From: Candidatus Moraniibacteriota bacterium
Lineage (GTDB): Bacteria; Patescibacteriota; Minisyncoccia; Moranbacterales; UBA1568
DNA: 8,703 nucleotides
Assembly (NCBI GenBank): GCA_023261685.1
Contig: JAHFOM010000036.1
Location: forward strand, 1-8,703
Direction of reading: 5' to 3'
The notes under the pieces were generated by a model that searched no databases, had not been told where the DNA came from, and saw only the letters and a list, made by a program, of their open reading frames with translations. Below are positions 1 to 6,015 of the stretch, in pieces. Each line of letters begins with the position of its first letter. The first letter of the stretch is position 1. Position numbers and translations under genes: made by a program.

Positions 1-284
1 TCAATCTCGGACTTAATGATTGCCTAAAACAAGCGCATAGAATACTGAAACCAGGGAAATATTTTTGTCTGGTAATCGGGAATAGATTGGTCAAGCAGGT
101 GCGTATTCCTACGGATTTCATCATCGCTGAATTGGCTGAAAAAATCGGCTTTACGTGCGAGGATATCATCGTCCGCAATATCCCAGGAAAAAGAATGCCC
201 ATCAAAAACTCCCCGACGAATATTGTCGGTGCGCTGGAGGAAACAATGAATAAGGAAAGTATCGTTATCTTGAGGAAAAACTAA
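1..284 (+). CDS. DNA methyltransferase of the N4/N6 type, C-terminal part (5' end outside window)
   Basis: The reading frame is open from base 3 to the TAA at 282-284 and has no start inside the window, so this is the last 93 residues of a longer protein. It opens with a stretch typical of amino-methyltransferases of the N-6/N-4 DNA methylase family: a helix ending in R-I-L-K-P-G-K followed by the strand Y-F-C-L-V-I-G-N. This is the region after the catalytic motif where the Rossmann sheet continues. The C-terminal part holds a basic segment (G-K-R-M-P-I-K-N-S-P-T-N) and ends in a hydrophobic strand (S-I-V-I-L-R-K). The catalytic motif and SAM-binding motif lie outside the window, so adenine versus cytosine N4 specificity cannot be read. 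Its stop overlaps the stop of a restriction endonuclease gene on the other strand, so it is probably the protecting partner of that enzyme; MvaI and BcnI cognate methylases are N4-cytosine enzymes. The TTG at 87 is internal and should not be used as a start. Confidence 0.8.
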   Translation, partial: NLGLNDCLKQAHRILKPGKYFCLVIGNRLVKQVRIPTDFIIAELAEKIGFTCEDIIVRNIPGKRMPIKNSPTNIVGALEETMNKESIVILRKN

Positions 285-982
285 AGGATTTTCTTGTGAA
301 TTTTGAATAAAAGGGGTAAAGATTTTTCTGTCAGACGGAACGCTGAACCGTGATCGTGGGGTTGTCCGGCTTTCACTCCGCTATGGTATACGCCAAGACG
401 GATATCGTATTTTGAATGGGCAAGAAATTTTGTTGGGTCGATTTCTTTCAGAATGTAGGCATCTTTATAATGGAAGTACTCATCCTCGCCAATCTTTTTT
501 GTTTCAGCGCGAACCAGTATTAAGCCATTGCCTATTTTCTCTATCGCCTTTTGTTTCAAAAACGCCAAACGGTAATGACCGAGGAGCTTTCCCTTTTTGA
601 GAATAAGGAGCCGCCCTTGTTTCTCGTCAATGGTAGCTTGAAAACCCATGCTATTCTTTTTGCCATCACTAATTGTCTGATGAAGAATTTTAACCTTGGG
701 AAATTCGGGGTCAGGATAGCCAAAACGCTTGCGAATTTCAGCATTGGTGATACCTTCGGGGCTTTTGGTGAACAGCGTCATCATAGAGATGGTATTCATT
801 CTTTGAGACTTGAGCTCCATCACACCGAAATCCGGCAGGGCGATGTTATTCTCTGTGATCCCCAAATAATCCTCAAGCGTTTTTCCGATGCCAGTGTTGT
901 GTTTGCGATTCGATTTGATCCATCCTTTTGCCGAGAGCTCCTTCAGATCTTTTTTGATTTGAGCCAGTGTCCGTTTCTGCAT
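281..982 (-). CDS. Type II restriction endonuclease, MvaI/BcnI family
   Basis: This 233-residue protein has the length of MvaI and BcnI (about 240 residues), monomeric enzymes cutting CCWGG and CCSGG. The PD-(D/E)xK active site is visible as P50-D51, then E56-L-K58. The D-x4-E-x-K spacing matches that reported for MvaI. Upstream is a conserved-looking G-I-G-K-T-L-E-D-Y-L-G segment (31-41), and near the C-terminus a histidine-rich stretch (Q-P-H-D-H-G, about 207-212) that could supply the additional catalytic histidine known in MvaI. The frame is open up to 1297, but the extension would run through the tRNA gene, so the ATG at 980-982 is chosen. An AAGGAT sequence lies about 18 bases upstream, rather far for a ribosome site. 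The gene converges on the methyltransferase gene, sharing the four bases 281-284. The exact recognition sequence cannot be deduced. Confidence 0.9.
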   Translation of the reverse strand: MQKRTLAQIKKDLKELSAKGWIKSNRKHNTGIGKTLEDYLGITENNIALPDFGVMELKSQRMNTISMMTLFTKSPEGITNAEIRKRFGYPDPEFPKVKILHQTISDGKKNSMGFQATIDEKQGRLLILKKGKLLGHYRLAFLKQKAIEKIGNGLILVRAETKKIGEDEYFHYKDAYILKEIDPTKFLAHSKYDIRLGVYHSGVKAGQPHDHGSAFRLTEKSLPLLFKIHKKIL

Positions 983-1018
983 ACGTCTTATATAAGAAAT
1001 ATCCTTTTCGAAAAATTG

Positions 1019-1105
1019 CGGAAGGGGTGGGATTTGAACCCACGATACCGTTTCCGGTATTACGGTTTTCGAGACCGTCCGATTCAACCGCTCTCGCACC
1101 CTTCC
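1019..1105 (-). tRNA. tRNA-Ser, anticodon CGA (reads UCG)
   Basis: The minus strand folds as a class II tRNA of 87 bases. The acceptor stem is GGAAGGG/CCCTTCC (1099-1105 with 1020-1026), and the D stem is CGA/TCG. The anticodon stem ACGGT/ACCGT encloses loop CTCGAAA with anticodon CGA at 1069-1071. A long variable arm ATACCG-GAAA-CGGTAT and a T arm GTGGG-TTCAAAT-CCCAC complete the fold. The discriminator base is G (1019), as expected for serine. CCA is not encoded; the next bases are CAA. A possible promoter on the same strand is TTGCTT (1137-1142) with TACAAC (1114-1119) at 17 bases, but it is weak. The gene sits 36 bases upstream of the restriction endonuclease on the same strand, with no terminator hairpin seen between them. 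Confidence 0.97.
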
Positions 1106-1220
1106 ATTCTCTTGTTGTACAGGAAAATGGCGACAGAAGCAACATTCATACTTTCGTTTCAGGGGTTTTTGTTGTATAGTGGAAATGCTTGCAAAACAAA
1201 ATATACAATACCTTTCATAT

Positions 1221-1766
1221 ATGAATACATCATCGGCGCCGACGTTCGCTGATCCTTCCGCTATCGTTGACCAGCTCAGTATCGAGCTCGGATGCAAAGT
1301 GGCGGATTTCGGTTGTGGTTCGGGGTTTTTTTCTCTGGAGTTTGCTCAGCGCGTCGGTTCCGGGGGTCAGGTCTATGCTTTTGATGTTCTTCCATCAGCA
1401 TTGGAAGCGGTGACGAGTCGTGCCAAGACGCTCGGCTTGTCCAATGTCATTATCAAGCGCGCCAATCTTGAGAAAGAAAGCGGATCCGGTCTCGCTTCGG
1501 AAAGTATGGATTGGGTGGTGATCAAAGACATCCTCTTTCAGAACAAGGATAAGAACGCGATTCTCGGTGAAGTGGCGCGCGTCTTGAAACCGGGCGGGCA
1601 CGCTATATTGATGGAATGGAATCCCAAGGAGTCACTGGTCGGTCCGGATGCGAATTTACGGGTCAGTCCCGATCAGTTGCGGACGTTGCTGGAAGCGGTT
1701 CGTTTGTCGGTTGAGAAGGAGCTTCCTGTTGGAGGATTCCACTATGCCTTTTTGGTGAAAAAATAA
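1221..1766 (+). CDS. Class I SAM-dependent methyltransferase, UbiE/Methyltransf_11-like, substrate unknown
   Basis: The product has 181 residues from the chosen ATG. It shows the SAM-binding motif I V-A-D-F-G-C-G-S-G (27-35), the acidic residue closing strand 2 in V-Y-A-F-D-V (D55), and the late strand motif A-R-V-L-K-P-G-G-H-A-I-L-M-E-W (about 119-133). These place it among small-molecule or RNA methyltransferases of the UbiE-like group; the target cannot be told. The frame stays open to a GTG at 1179 and an ATG at 1185. I prefer ATG 1221 because the homologous part (P-T-F-A-D-P-S-A-I-V) begins just after it. The preceding bases are AT-rich, and TATAGT at 1175-1180 looks like a -10 box whose transcript would begin after the earlier starts. 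No Shine-Dalgarno sequence precedes any of the three. It is transcribed divergently from the tRNA/endonuclease pair. Confidence 0.85.
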   Translation: MNTSSAPTFADPSAIVDQLSIELGCKVADFGCGSGFFSLEFAQRVGSGGQVYAFDVLPSALEAVTSRAKTLGLSNVIIKRANLEKESGSGLASESMDWVVIKDILFQNKDKNAILGEVARVLKPGGHAILMEWNPKESLVGPDANLRVSPDQLRTLLEAVRLSVEKELPVGGFHYAFLVKK

Positions 1767-1790
1767 TTTAGGAGCAGTGCCACACCGCGT

Positions 1791-1920
1791 ATGCCCAGTG
1801 GGACAACTTCAAAAAATGGTCACGGACGAGTATACTAAGTACAAGGAGCAAGGATAAATAGAAGAGAAGAGAATATATAATTTTTTCAAACTTCGTGTTC
1901 GAAGTAGTACCACTGGGTAT
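1791..1920. repeat. Imperfect 20-base inverted repeat flanking the lipoprotein gene's leader
   Basis: The arm 1791-1810 (ATGCCCAGTGGGACAACTTC) and the arm 1901-1920 (GAAGTAGTACCACTGGGTAT) are complementary at 17 of 20 positions, with one more G-U pair, across a 90-base spacer. The right arm covers the bases up to and into the ATG at 1919. A second, local hairpin, ACTTCG-TGTT-CGAAGT (1890-1905), shares bases 1901-1905 with the right arm, so the two folds exclude each other. A TATAAT box at 1876-1881 lies between the arms, without a convincing -35. Whether the left arm is transcribed together with the right arm is not known. Confidence 0.6.
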
Positions 1921-3277
1921 GCATTTTTTTTCAAAAAAGAACATCTTATTTCTTATGGCGGTCGTTTGCAGTACCGTCTTCTTGTCCGGCTGTGGTTTCA
2001 AATCCTCCGCGCCGGAAAAGTATCTGGTCAGGCTCGAAGTATGGGGGGTATTTGACGACAGCGATGCGTATACGGAGATTTTCAACGACTACCAAAAAAT
2101 GAACCCGTACATCGGTCAAATTACCTATCGCAAGCTCCCACTCGAAACGTACAAGGAAGACTTATTGAACGCGCTCGCGGCGGGTAAAGGCCCGGATATT
2201 TTTATGATTCGCAACGCGTGGCGCGGCTCTTTTGAGGATAAAGTCGTTCCGGCGCCGGATACTTCTGTTACTGAGAAACAATTTCGTGATGCTTTTGTCG
2301 ATGTGGCGGTGGATGATTTCGTCAGTGATGGCAAGATCTATGGCGTGCCACTGTCTGTTGATTCGCTTGGATTGTATTACAACAAGGATATATTCAATGC
2401 TGCCGGCATCACTGGTCCTCCGGTAACCTGGGAGGAATTGCTTCTCGATGTGCAGAAGCTCAACAGCATCGATGGACTCGGCAATGTCAATCAGTCCGCG
2501 ATCGCGCTCGGCACGGCGTACAATATCAATCGTTCCACGGATATTCTGACGGCGCTGATGTTCCAAATGGGATCCAGTATCAACCAGACCAAAGAGGGGC
2601 GAACTGAATTCTCCGATGAAAACAGCCGGCGGGCATTGGATTTCTATACGCAGTTCGCCCGTGTCGGCTCCAATTATTATTCGTGGAATCCGCGCCTCCA
2701 TTATTCCATCGATGCTTTTTATGAGGGGACGCTCGGTATGATGATCAATTATTCCTACCATTCCGCGACCATCAGACAAAAGAACGCCAAGCTGAATTTC
2801 GGAGTGGCACCGTTGCCACAGTTTGCCGGCAGAGCGCCGGTCAATATCGCCAATTACTGGGGATTTGCGGTCGCCAAGAACAAGGTGACGGAAGATGCCG
2901 GAACACAGGGAATGTTGAAGAACGCCGTCAAACTGGATGCGGAAACGGAGAATACCCTACGCATTCATGAGGCGTGGCAGCTCTTGAATTATATCGCGCT
3001 TCCACACCCAGAAGGAAAAATCACTTTGCGCAATGGTCTCGAGGGGACGATGGCTGACTTTCCGTTGACCAGCGATCCGACAAAAAAGTATCTGGAAAAA
3101 ACCGGTAAGCCGGCGGCGCGCCGTGATCTGATCGATACGCAAAAAAATGATGTGCTGATCGCGCCGTTCGCGCTCGGCAATCTGATTGCGAAGAATTGGT
3201 ATCAGGGTAATCCGGAGGCCGTGGAAACTATTTTCGCGGAGATGATCAATGGAGTAAATCTGGGGAGCAAAGCATAG
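1919..3277 (+). CDS. ABC-type extracellular solute-binding lipoprotein, family 1 (sugar-binding-like)
   Basis: The 452-residue protein begins with a basic N-terminus, a hydrophobic stretch and a lipobox L-S-G-C (C25), so it should be lipid-anchored on the outer face of the cytoplasmic membrane. The mature part looks like a family 1 solute-binding protein. A first strand (V-R-L-E-V-W-G) is followed by the A-A-G-K-G-P-D-I-F-M-I segment near 87-97 and G-K-I-Y-G-V-P-L-S-V-D-S-L-G-L-Y-Y-N-K near 138-156. Then come P-P-V-T-W-E-E-L near 168 and aromatic-rich segments that could line a carbohydrate site. Homologues usually pass sugars to an ABC permease, but no permease or ATPase gene is nearby. The ATG at 1919 is preferred over the GTG at 1895 because it gives a normal lipoprotein signal peptide. 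There is no clear Shine-Dalgarno sequence, and the start lies in the inverted repeat described at 1791-1920. The ligand is unknown. Confidence 0.88.
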   Translation: MHFFSKKNILFLMAVVCSTVFLSGCGFKSSAPEKYLVRLEVWGVFDDSDAYTEIFNDYQKMNPYIGQITYRKLPLETYKEDLLNALAAGKGPDIFMIRNAWRGSFEDKVVPAPDTSVTEKQFRDAFVDVAVDDFVSDGKIYGVPLSVDSLGLYYNKDIFNAAGITGPPVTWEELLLDVQKLNSIDGLGNVNQSAIALGTAYNINRSTDILTALMFQMGSSINQTKEGRTEFSDENSRRALDFYTQFARVGSNYYSWNPRLHYSIDAFYEGTLGMMINYSYHSATIRQKNAKLNFGVAPLPQFAGRAPVNIANYWGFAVAKNKVTEDAGTQGMLKNAVKLDAETENTLRIHEAWQLLNYIALPHPEGKITLRNGLEGTMADFPLTSDPTKKYLEKTGKPAARRDLIDTQKNDVLIAPFALGNLIAKNWYQGNPEAVETIFAEMINGVNLGSKA

Positions 3278-3422
3278 GTGATGCCTTGACGACAGCGAGC
3301 AGACGCATCAATGTGCTGAATCGCTAGTGAGCTCTTCGTTGAATGTGACCTTACATCCTATCCTGATACACAATAGTTCAGCCACCAAAAGTAATTTTTT
3401 ATCTCCATTTCACCACTCATCA

Positions 3423-3496
3423 GGACTTCTCGGCTAACGAAAAAAGTCGCCCCCATAGAGCGGCGGAGAAGCTTCTTTTTTCGAGCCGAGAGGCCT
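3423..3496. repeat. Long imperfect inverted repeat (hairpin of about 74 bases)
   Basis: CTCGGCT (3429-3435) pairs with AGCCGAG (3484-3490), and CGAAAAAAG (3438-3446) pairs with CTTTTTTCG (3475-3483), leaving a two-base AA bulge on the left arm. The stem extends outward through T-A, T-G and C-G pairs and, after one mismatch, GG with CT/CC near 3423-3424 and 3495-3496. Inside the loop, CGCC (3448-3451) can pair with GGCG (3462-3465). The total is more than 20 pairs. It has no poly-T tail after the outer stem, so it is not a simple terminator of the lipoprotein gene, whose stop lies 145 bases upstream. Confidence 0.65.
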
Positions 3497-3498
3497 TC

Positions 3499-3513
3499 TT
3501 CACACAGTGTGAA
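3499..3513. promoter_or_regulatory. Near-perfect dyad, possible operator or short hairpin
   Basis: TTCACACAGTGTGAA is an odd-length palindrome: 7-base arms around a central A. It could be a binding site for a dimeric regulator, or in RNA a short hairpin with a small loop. It lies between two larger inverted repeats and about 80 bases upstream of the typA -35 box. No regulator gene is present in the window. Confidence 0.4.
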
Positions 3514-3519
3514 ACGAGA

Positions 3520-3538
3520 GCCAAAAAATTCTTTTGGC
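3520..3538. repeat. Short inverted repeat (hairpin)
   Basis: GCCAAAA (3520-3526) pairs with TTTTGGC (3532-3538) around the loop AATTC. It is the third inverted repeat in a row within 120 bases. No U-tract follows it on the plus strand. Confidence 0.5.
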
Positions 3539-3593
3539 GGCTGGACTGAGGTGAGTACGGGTGTGCTTCAGAATGGAATGTAAGGGGCTTGCA

Positions 3594-3622
3594 TTGACAG
3601 GATGAGAATAATGCGGTAAGAT
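3594..3622 (+). promoter_or_regulatory. typA promoter, sigma-70-like
   Basis: A consensus -35 box TTGACA (3594-3599) is followed after exactly 17 bases by TAAGAT (3617-3622), one base off the consensus TATAAT. Transcription would start near 3629-3630, giving a leader of about 53 bases. This is the best promoter in the window and points to housekeeping-level expression of typA. Confidence 0.8.
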
Positions 3623-3635
3623 GTGTAAGTATTCT

Positions 3636-3657
3636 AAGGCGTTGTGACGCCTTTTTT
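3636..3657 (+). terminator. Terminator-like hairpin in the typA leader (possible attenuator)
   Basis: AAGGCGT (3636-3642), loop TGTG, ACGCCTT (3647-3653) make a perfect 7-pair stem running into six T residues (3652-3657). This has the form of an intrinsic terminator, yet it lies between the typA promoter and the typA start at 3683, beginning only about 7 bases after the predicted transcript start. It could attenuate typA, protect the 5' end of the mRNA, or act in cold response (BipA is cold-linked in other bacteria). No leader peptide or obvious anti-terminator pairing was found. Confidence 0.6.
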
Positions 3658-3682
3658 CAATGCTACTGAATAAAAAAATCAG

Positions 3683-5470
3683 ATGGAAATCAGAAATATC
3701 GCTATCATTGCGCACGTGGATCACGGCAAGACGACCCTGACTGATGCTTTGATGCGCCAGACAGGAATGGTGACGACAGCCGGTGTGTCGATGGATTCGA
3801 ACGCACTTGAGCAGGAACGTGGTATCACGATCTATGCCAAGAACGCCGCGCTTTTTTGGAAAGATACCAAGATCAATATCGTGGATACGCCGGGTCACGC
3901 TGACTTCGGATCGGAAGTGGAGCGCGTGCTCAGATCCATTGACTCTGTGGTATTGGTCGTCGATGCGCAAGAGGGCCCGATGCCCCAGACCCGTTTTGTT
4001 TTGAAAAAATCGCTCGAACTGGGACTGAAGCCGATCGTCGTCTTGAACAAGATTGATAAACCTGCCGCTCGTCCGGAAGAAGTGAAAGAAATGGTGTATG
4101 AATTATTTTTGGATTTAGGTGCTAACGATGAGCAACTAGATTTTGTCGTAGTTTATGCCATAGCGCGTGAAGGTATGGCGAAACTCACCCTCGAGGAAGA
4201 AGGTAAAGATCTCTCTCCGTTACTCGATACTATTCTGGAGAAAGTGCCGGCAGCCACACACGATACGACAAAACTGCTCTCGGCTCAGCCATTTAATCTC
4301 GGATATGATAATTTCGTCGGACGATTGGCAATCGCGCGTGTCTATGATGGGAAGCTTAAAGTCGGTGATACGGTATTGATAAGGAATATTGATGGAAAAA
4401 ATGAGACTGGACGGATCGTGAAACTTTTCACCTTCCGTGGATTGGAGCGCGTGGAAGCCACTGAAGTGGAAGCGGGGGATATCGTGATGATTGCGGGTCT
4501 CTCGGGGATCGATATCGGAGATACGATCTGCGTTAATCCGGATCAAGAGCTTCTGCCGGCGATCGCCATCGATGAGCCGACCATTTCGCTCAACTTTCTC
4601 GTTAATGACTCGCCTTTTGCCGGCCGTGAGGGGAAGTTCGTCACTAACAAGCAGCTCCGCGAGCGCTTGGCGAAAGAATTGGAAATCAATGTCGGACTGA
4701 AAATCGATTTTGCGGATGATCATTACCGAGTCTATGGTCGTGGTGAATTACACGTAGCCATCTTGCTCGAAAATATGCGCCGGGAGGGCTATGAGATGCA
4801 GGTGTCCCAACCACAGGTGATTATCAAGGATGTGGACGGCGTGAAATCAGAACCATTCGAGGAAGTGACGGTGGAATGTCCGATGGAAGTGTCCGGTACG
4901 GTCATCGAGAAGATGGGCAAGCGCAAGGGAATTATGATGGAAATGAAAGAGGGTTCCGGCGGGTACACGCGGCTGATTTTTGAAGTGCCGACGCGCGGGT
5001 TGCTCGGCTACCGCGGCGAATTTATGGTGGACACGCGCGGCGAAGGAACGCTGTATACTCGGGTGCTCGGCTTTCGTCCGTATGTGGGCGATATCAAGAA
5101 ACGCGATGCCGGATCAATGGTATCGATGGCGACTGGCAAGGCGCTGGCGTTTTCGCTCAACAACCTTCAAGAGCGTGGCGTGCTCTATATCTCTCCCTCG
5201 ACAGAAGTGTATGAGGGAATGGTGGTCGGCAATGTGACCAAGGGCACCGATATGTCCGTCAATCCGATCAAAGGCAAGGCAATGAGCAATATGCGATCGT
5301 CCGGTGCGGATGAAGCGATTCGTCTCGTACCACCGCTCGAAATATCCATCGAGCGCGGCTTGGAAATCATCTTGGATGATGAATACCTAGAGGTTACTCC
5401 GAAGAATGTTCGTCTGCGGAAGCAGGCGCTGACGGAAACAGAGCGTGTCCGGACAGGAAGGAAGAAGTAG
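3683..5470 (+). CDS. typA: Ribosome-binding translational GTPase TypA/BipA
   Basis: The 595-residue product is close to the usual length of TypA/BipA (about 607), an EF-G-like GTPase that binds 70S ribosomes and helps 50S assembly and stress or cold adaptation. Visible GTPase motifs are G1 H-V-D-H-G-K-T-T (11-18), G2 R-G-I-T-I (46-50), G3 D-T-P-G-H-A-D (68-74) and G4 N-K-I-D (122-125). The G5 region reads Y-A-I-A (158-161), whereas the family usually has Y-A-S-A. A beta-barrel domain II follows, then the EF-G III/V-like domains with the TypA signature T-R-G-L-L-G-Y-R-G-E-F. The TypA-specific C-terminal domain ends in the typical V-T-P-K-N-V-R-L-R-K. The start is a clear ATG after a purine-poor leader with no real Shine-Dalgarno sequence. 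It has its own promoter and appears to be transcribed alone. Confidence 0.97.
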   Translation: MEIRNIAIIAHVDHGKTTLTDALMRQTGMVTTAGVSMDSNALEQERGITIYAKNAALFWKDTKINIVDTPGHADFGSEVERVLRSIDSVVLVVDAQEGPMPQTRFVLKKSLELGLKPIVVLNKIDKPAARPEEVKEMVYELFLDLGANDEQLDFVVVYAIAREGMAKLTLEEEGKDLSPLLDTILEKVPAATHDTTKLLSAQPFNLGYDNFVGRLAIARVYDGKLKVGDTVLIRNIDGKNETGRIVKLFTFRGLERVEATEVEAGDIVMIAGLSGIDIGDTICVNPDQELLPAIAIDEPTISLNFLVNDSPFAGREGKFVTNKQLRERLAKELEINVGLKIDFADDHYRVYGRGELHVAILLENMRREGYEMQVSQPQVIIKDVDGVKSEPFEEVTVECPMEVSGTVIEKMGKRKGIMMEMKEGSGGYTRLIFEVPTRGLLGYRGEFMVDTRGEGTLYTRVLGFRPYVGDIKKRDAGSMVSMATGKALAFSLNNLQERGVLYISPSTEVYEGMVVGNVTKGTDMSVNPIKGKAMSNMRSSGADEAIRLVPPLEISIERGLEIILDDEYLEVTPKNVRLRKQALTETERVRTGRKK

Positions 5471-5492
5471 GGAGGAAAAATCAGGAATTTTT

Positions 5493-5524
5493 ACAAAGTC
5501 GTCTACTCCTGTAGGCGACTTTGT
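5493..5524 (+). terminator. Strong stem-loop after typA (terminator without a U-tract)
   Basis: ACAAAGTCG (5493-5501) pairs with CGACTTTGT (5516-5524), and the stem continues through one T-G wobble and CTAC/GTAG to a TCCT loop, for 14 pairs in total. It begins 22 bases after the typA stop, as expected for a 3' terminator, but is followed by GCTATATTG rather than a T run. Termination may therefore be weak, or the hairpin may serve as a 3' mRNA end or a regulatory element of the next gene, whose -10 box touches it. Confidence 0.45.
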
Positions 5525-5532
5525 GCTATATT
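5524..5532 (+). promoter_or_regulatory. Possible extended -10 promoter of the first pilin gene
   Basis: TGCTATATT (5524-5532) reads as an extended -10 element (TG-N-TATATT) about 27 bases before the ATG at 5560. There is no recognisable -35 box, since that position falls in the preceding stem-loop. Confidence 0.35.
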
Positions 5533-5559
5533 GAAAGCAAATAAAAAATACTTTTCCTT

Positions 5560-6006
5560 ATGACTTTTCGTCTGGCGCATCTTTTCTTTTTTGGATTTTT
5601 TCTTTTTTCTGTGGCGGGTGTTTTTTCTCCGTTGTCCGCGCAAGCAGCTTTGGTGCCTTGTGGTACCAGTGCCAATCCTGAGCCCTGTACCATCTGCCAT
5701 ATTGCCGTGATGGGTAATGGGATAATTGCCTATGCTTTGCGGATAATGACCTACGTGGGCATCGCCGTCATCGTCGCGATGGCGATTCTCTACATCGTCT
5801 CTACGGGGGATGAAGGGATGATGAAAACCGCCAAAAGCGGCATCGTCGCGGCACTGATCGGTTTTGCTATTCTGCTTGGCGCGTGGCTCGCCGTTAGGAC
5901 GACTTTGCGCATCCTCTCAGCCGAGAATGGTATTGAGGGTTTAATGATAACACCAAGCGGTTTCGGGTTTACTTGTGATACAACTTCTACCACGCAGGTG
6001 AGGTAA
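5560..6006 (+). CDS. Pilin-like membrane protein, CPR type IV secretion pilin family (module type A)
   Basis: The 148-residue protein has a hydrophobic signal peptide (about 8-26, possible cleavage after A-Q-A at 27-29) and a short cysteine-containing segment (C34, C43, C46 in P-C-T-I-C-H). Two membrane helices follow (about 56-80 and 93-113), joined by the loop S-T-G-D-E-G-M-M-K-T-A-K. The loop motif G-D-E followed by a lysine recurs in every pilin-like gene downstream. A hydrophilic tail with another cysteine (C139) ends the protein. The second helix lacks the I-I-V-A-L segment of the neighbours and resembles the first module of the 7448-8506 protein. Such VirB2/TrbC-like subunits are assembled into pili or transport channels; that role here is inference. 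No Shine-Dalgarno sequence precedes the ATG. The next gene starts 9 bases after the stop in the same frame. Confidence 0.8.
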   Translation: MTFRLAHLFFFGFFLFSVAGVFSPLSAQAALVPCGTSANPEPCTICHIAVMGNGIIAYALRIMTYVGIAVIVAMAILYIVSTGDEGMMKTAKSGIVAALIGFAILLGAWLAVRTTLRILSAENGIEGLMITPSGFGFTCDTTSTTQVR

Positions 6007-6015
6007 AGAGAATGT

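Larger units (their letters stand above)
3278..3682. other. 405-base intergenic region before typA
   Basis: No convincing coding region was found here. The first 145 bases (3278-3422) hold nothing I recognise. Bases 3423-3538 form a series of strong inverted repeats (listed separately). Bases 3594-3622 carry the typA promoter, and 3636-3657 a terminator-like hairpin in its leader. An unannotated small RNA in 3423-3540 is possible but unproven; no promoter clearly belongs to it. Confidence 0.6.

Noticed and set aside
967..1179. Small reading frame containing G-V-G-F-E-P-T
   Set aside because: This peptide is the well-known false translation of the T arm of a tRNA read on the opposite strand.
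551..1252. Long plus-strand reading frame of 233 codons
   Set aside because: It is antisense to the restriction endonuclease and reads through the complement of the tRNA gene (the telltale G-W-D-L-N-P-R); the endonuclease with its active-site motif is the real gene.
983..1297. N-terminal extension of the endonuclease
   Set aside because: The frame is open, but it would pass through the whole tRNA-Ser gene and is not needed: the product from 982 already has the normal family length.
1768..2085. Minus-strand reading frame of 105 codons
   Set aside because: It overlaps the lipoprotein gene's signal peptide and leader on the other strand and shows no family features.
2162..2779. Minus-strand reading frame of 205 codons
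   Set aside because: It is a shadow of the solute-binding protein gene, with no recognisable domain.
3500..3970. Minus-strand reading frame of 156 codons before typA
   Set aside because: It mostly lies antisense to typA and crosses the typA promoter and leader hairpin; the histidine-rich translation resembles no family.
5471..5518. GGAGG directly after the typA stop as a ribosome site for a small gene
   Set aside because: No ATG, GTG or TTG at a proper distance follows; the only open stretch would need an ATT start and runs through a strong stem-loop.
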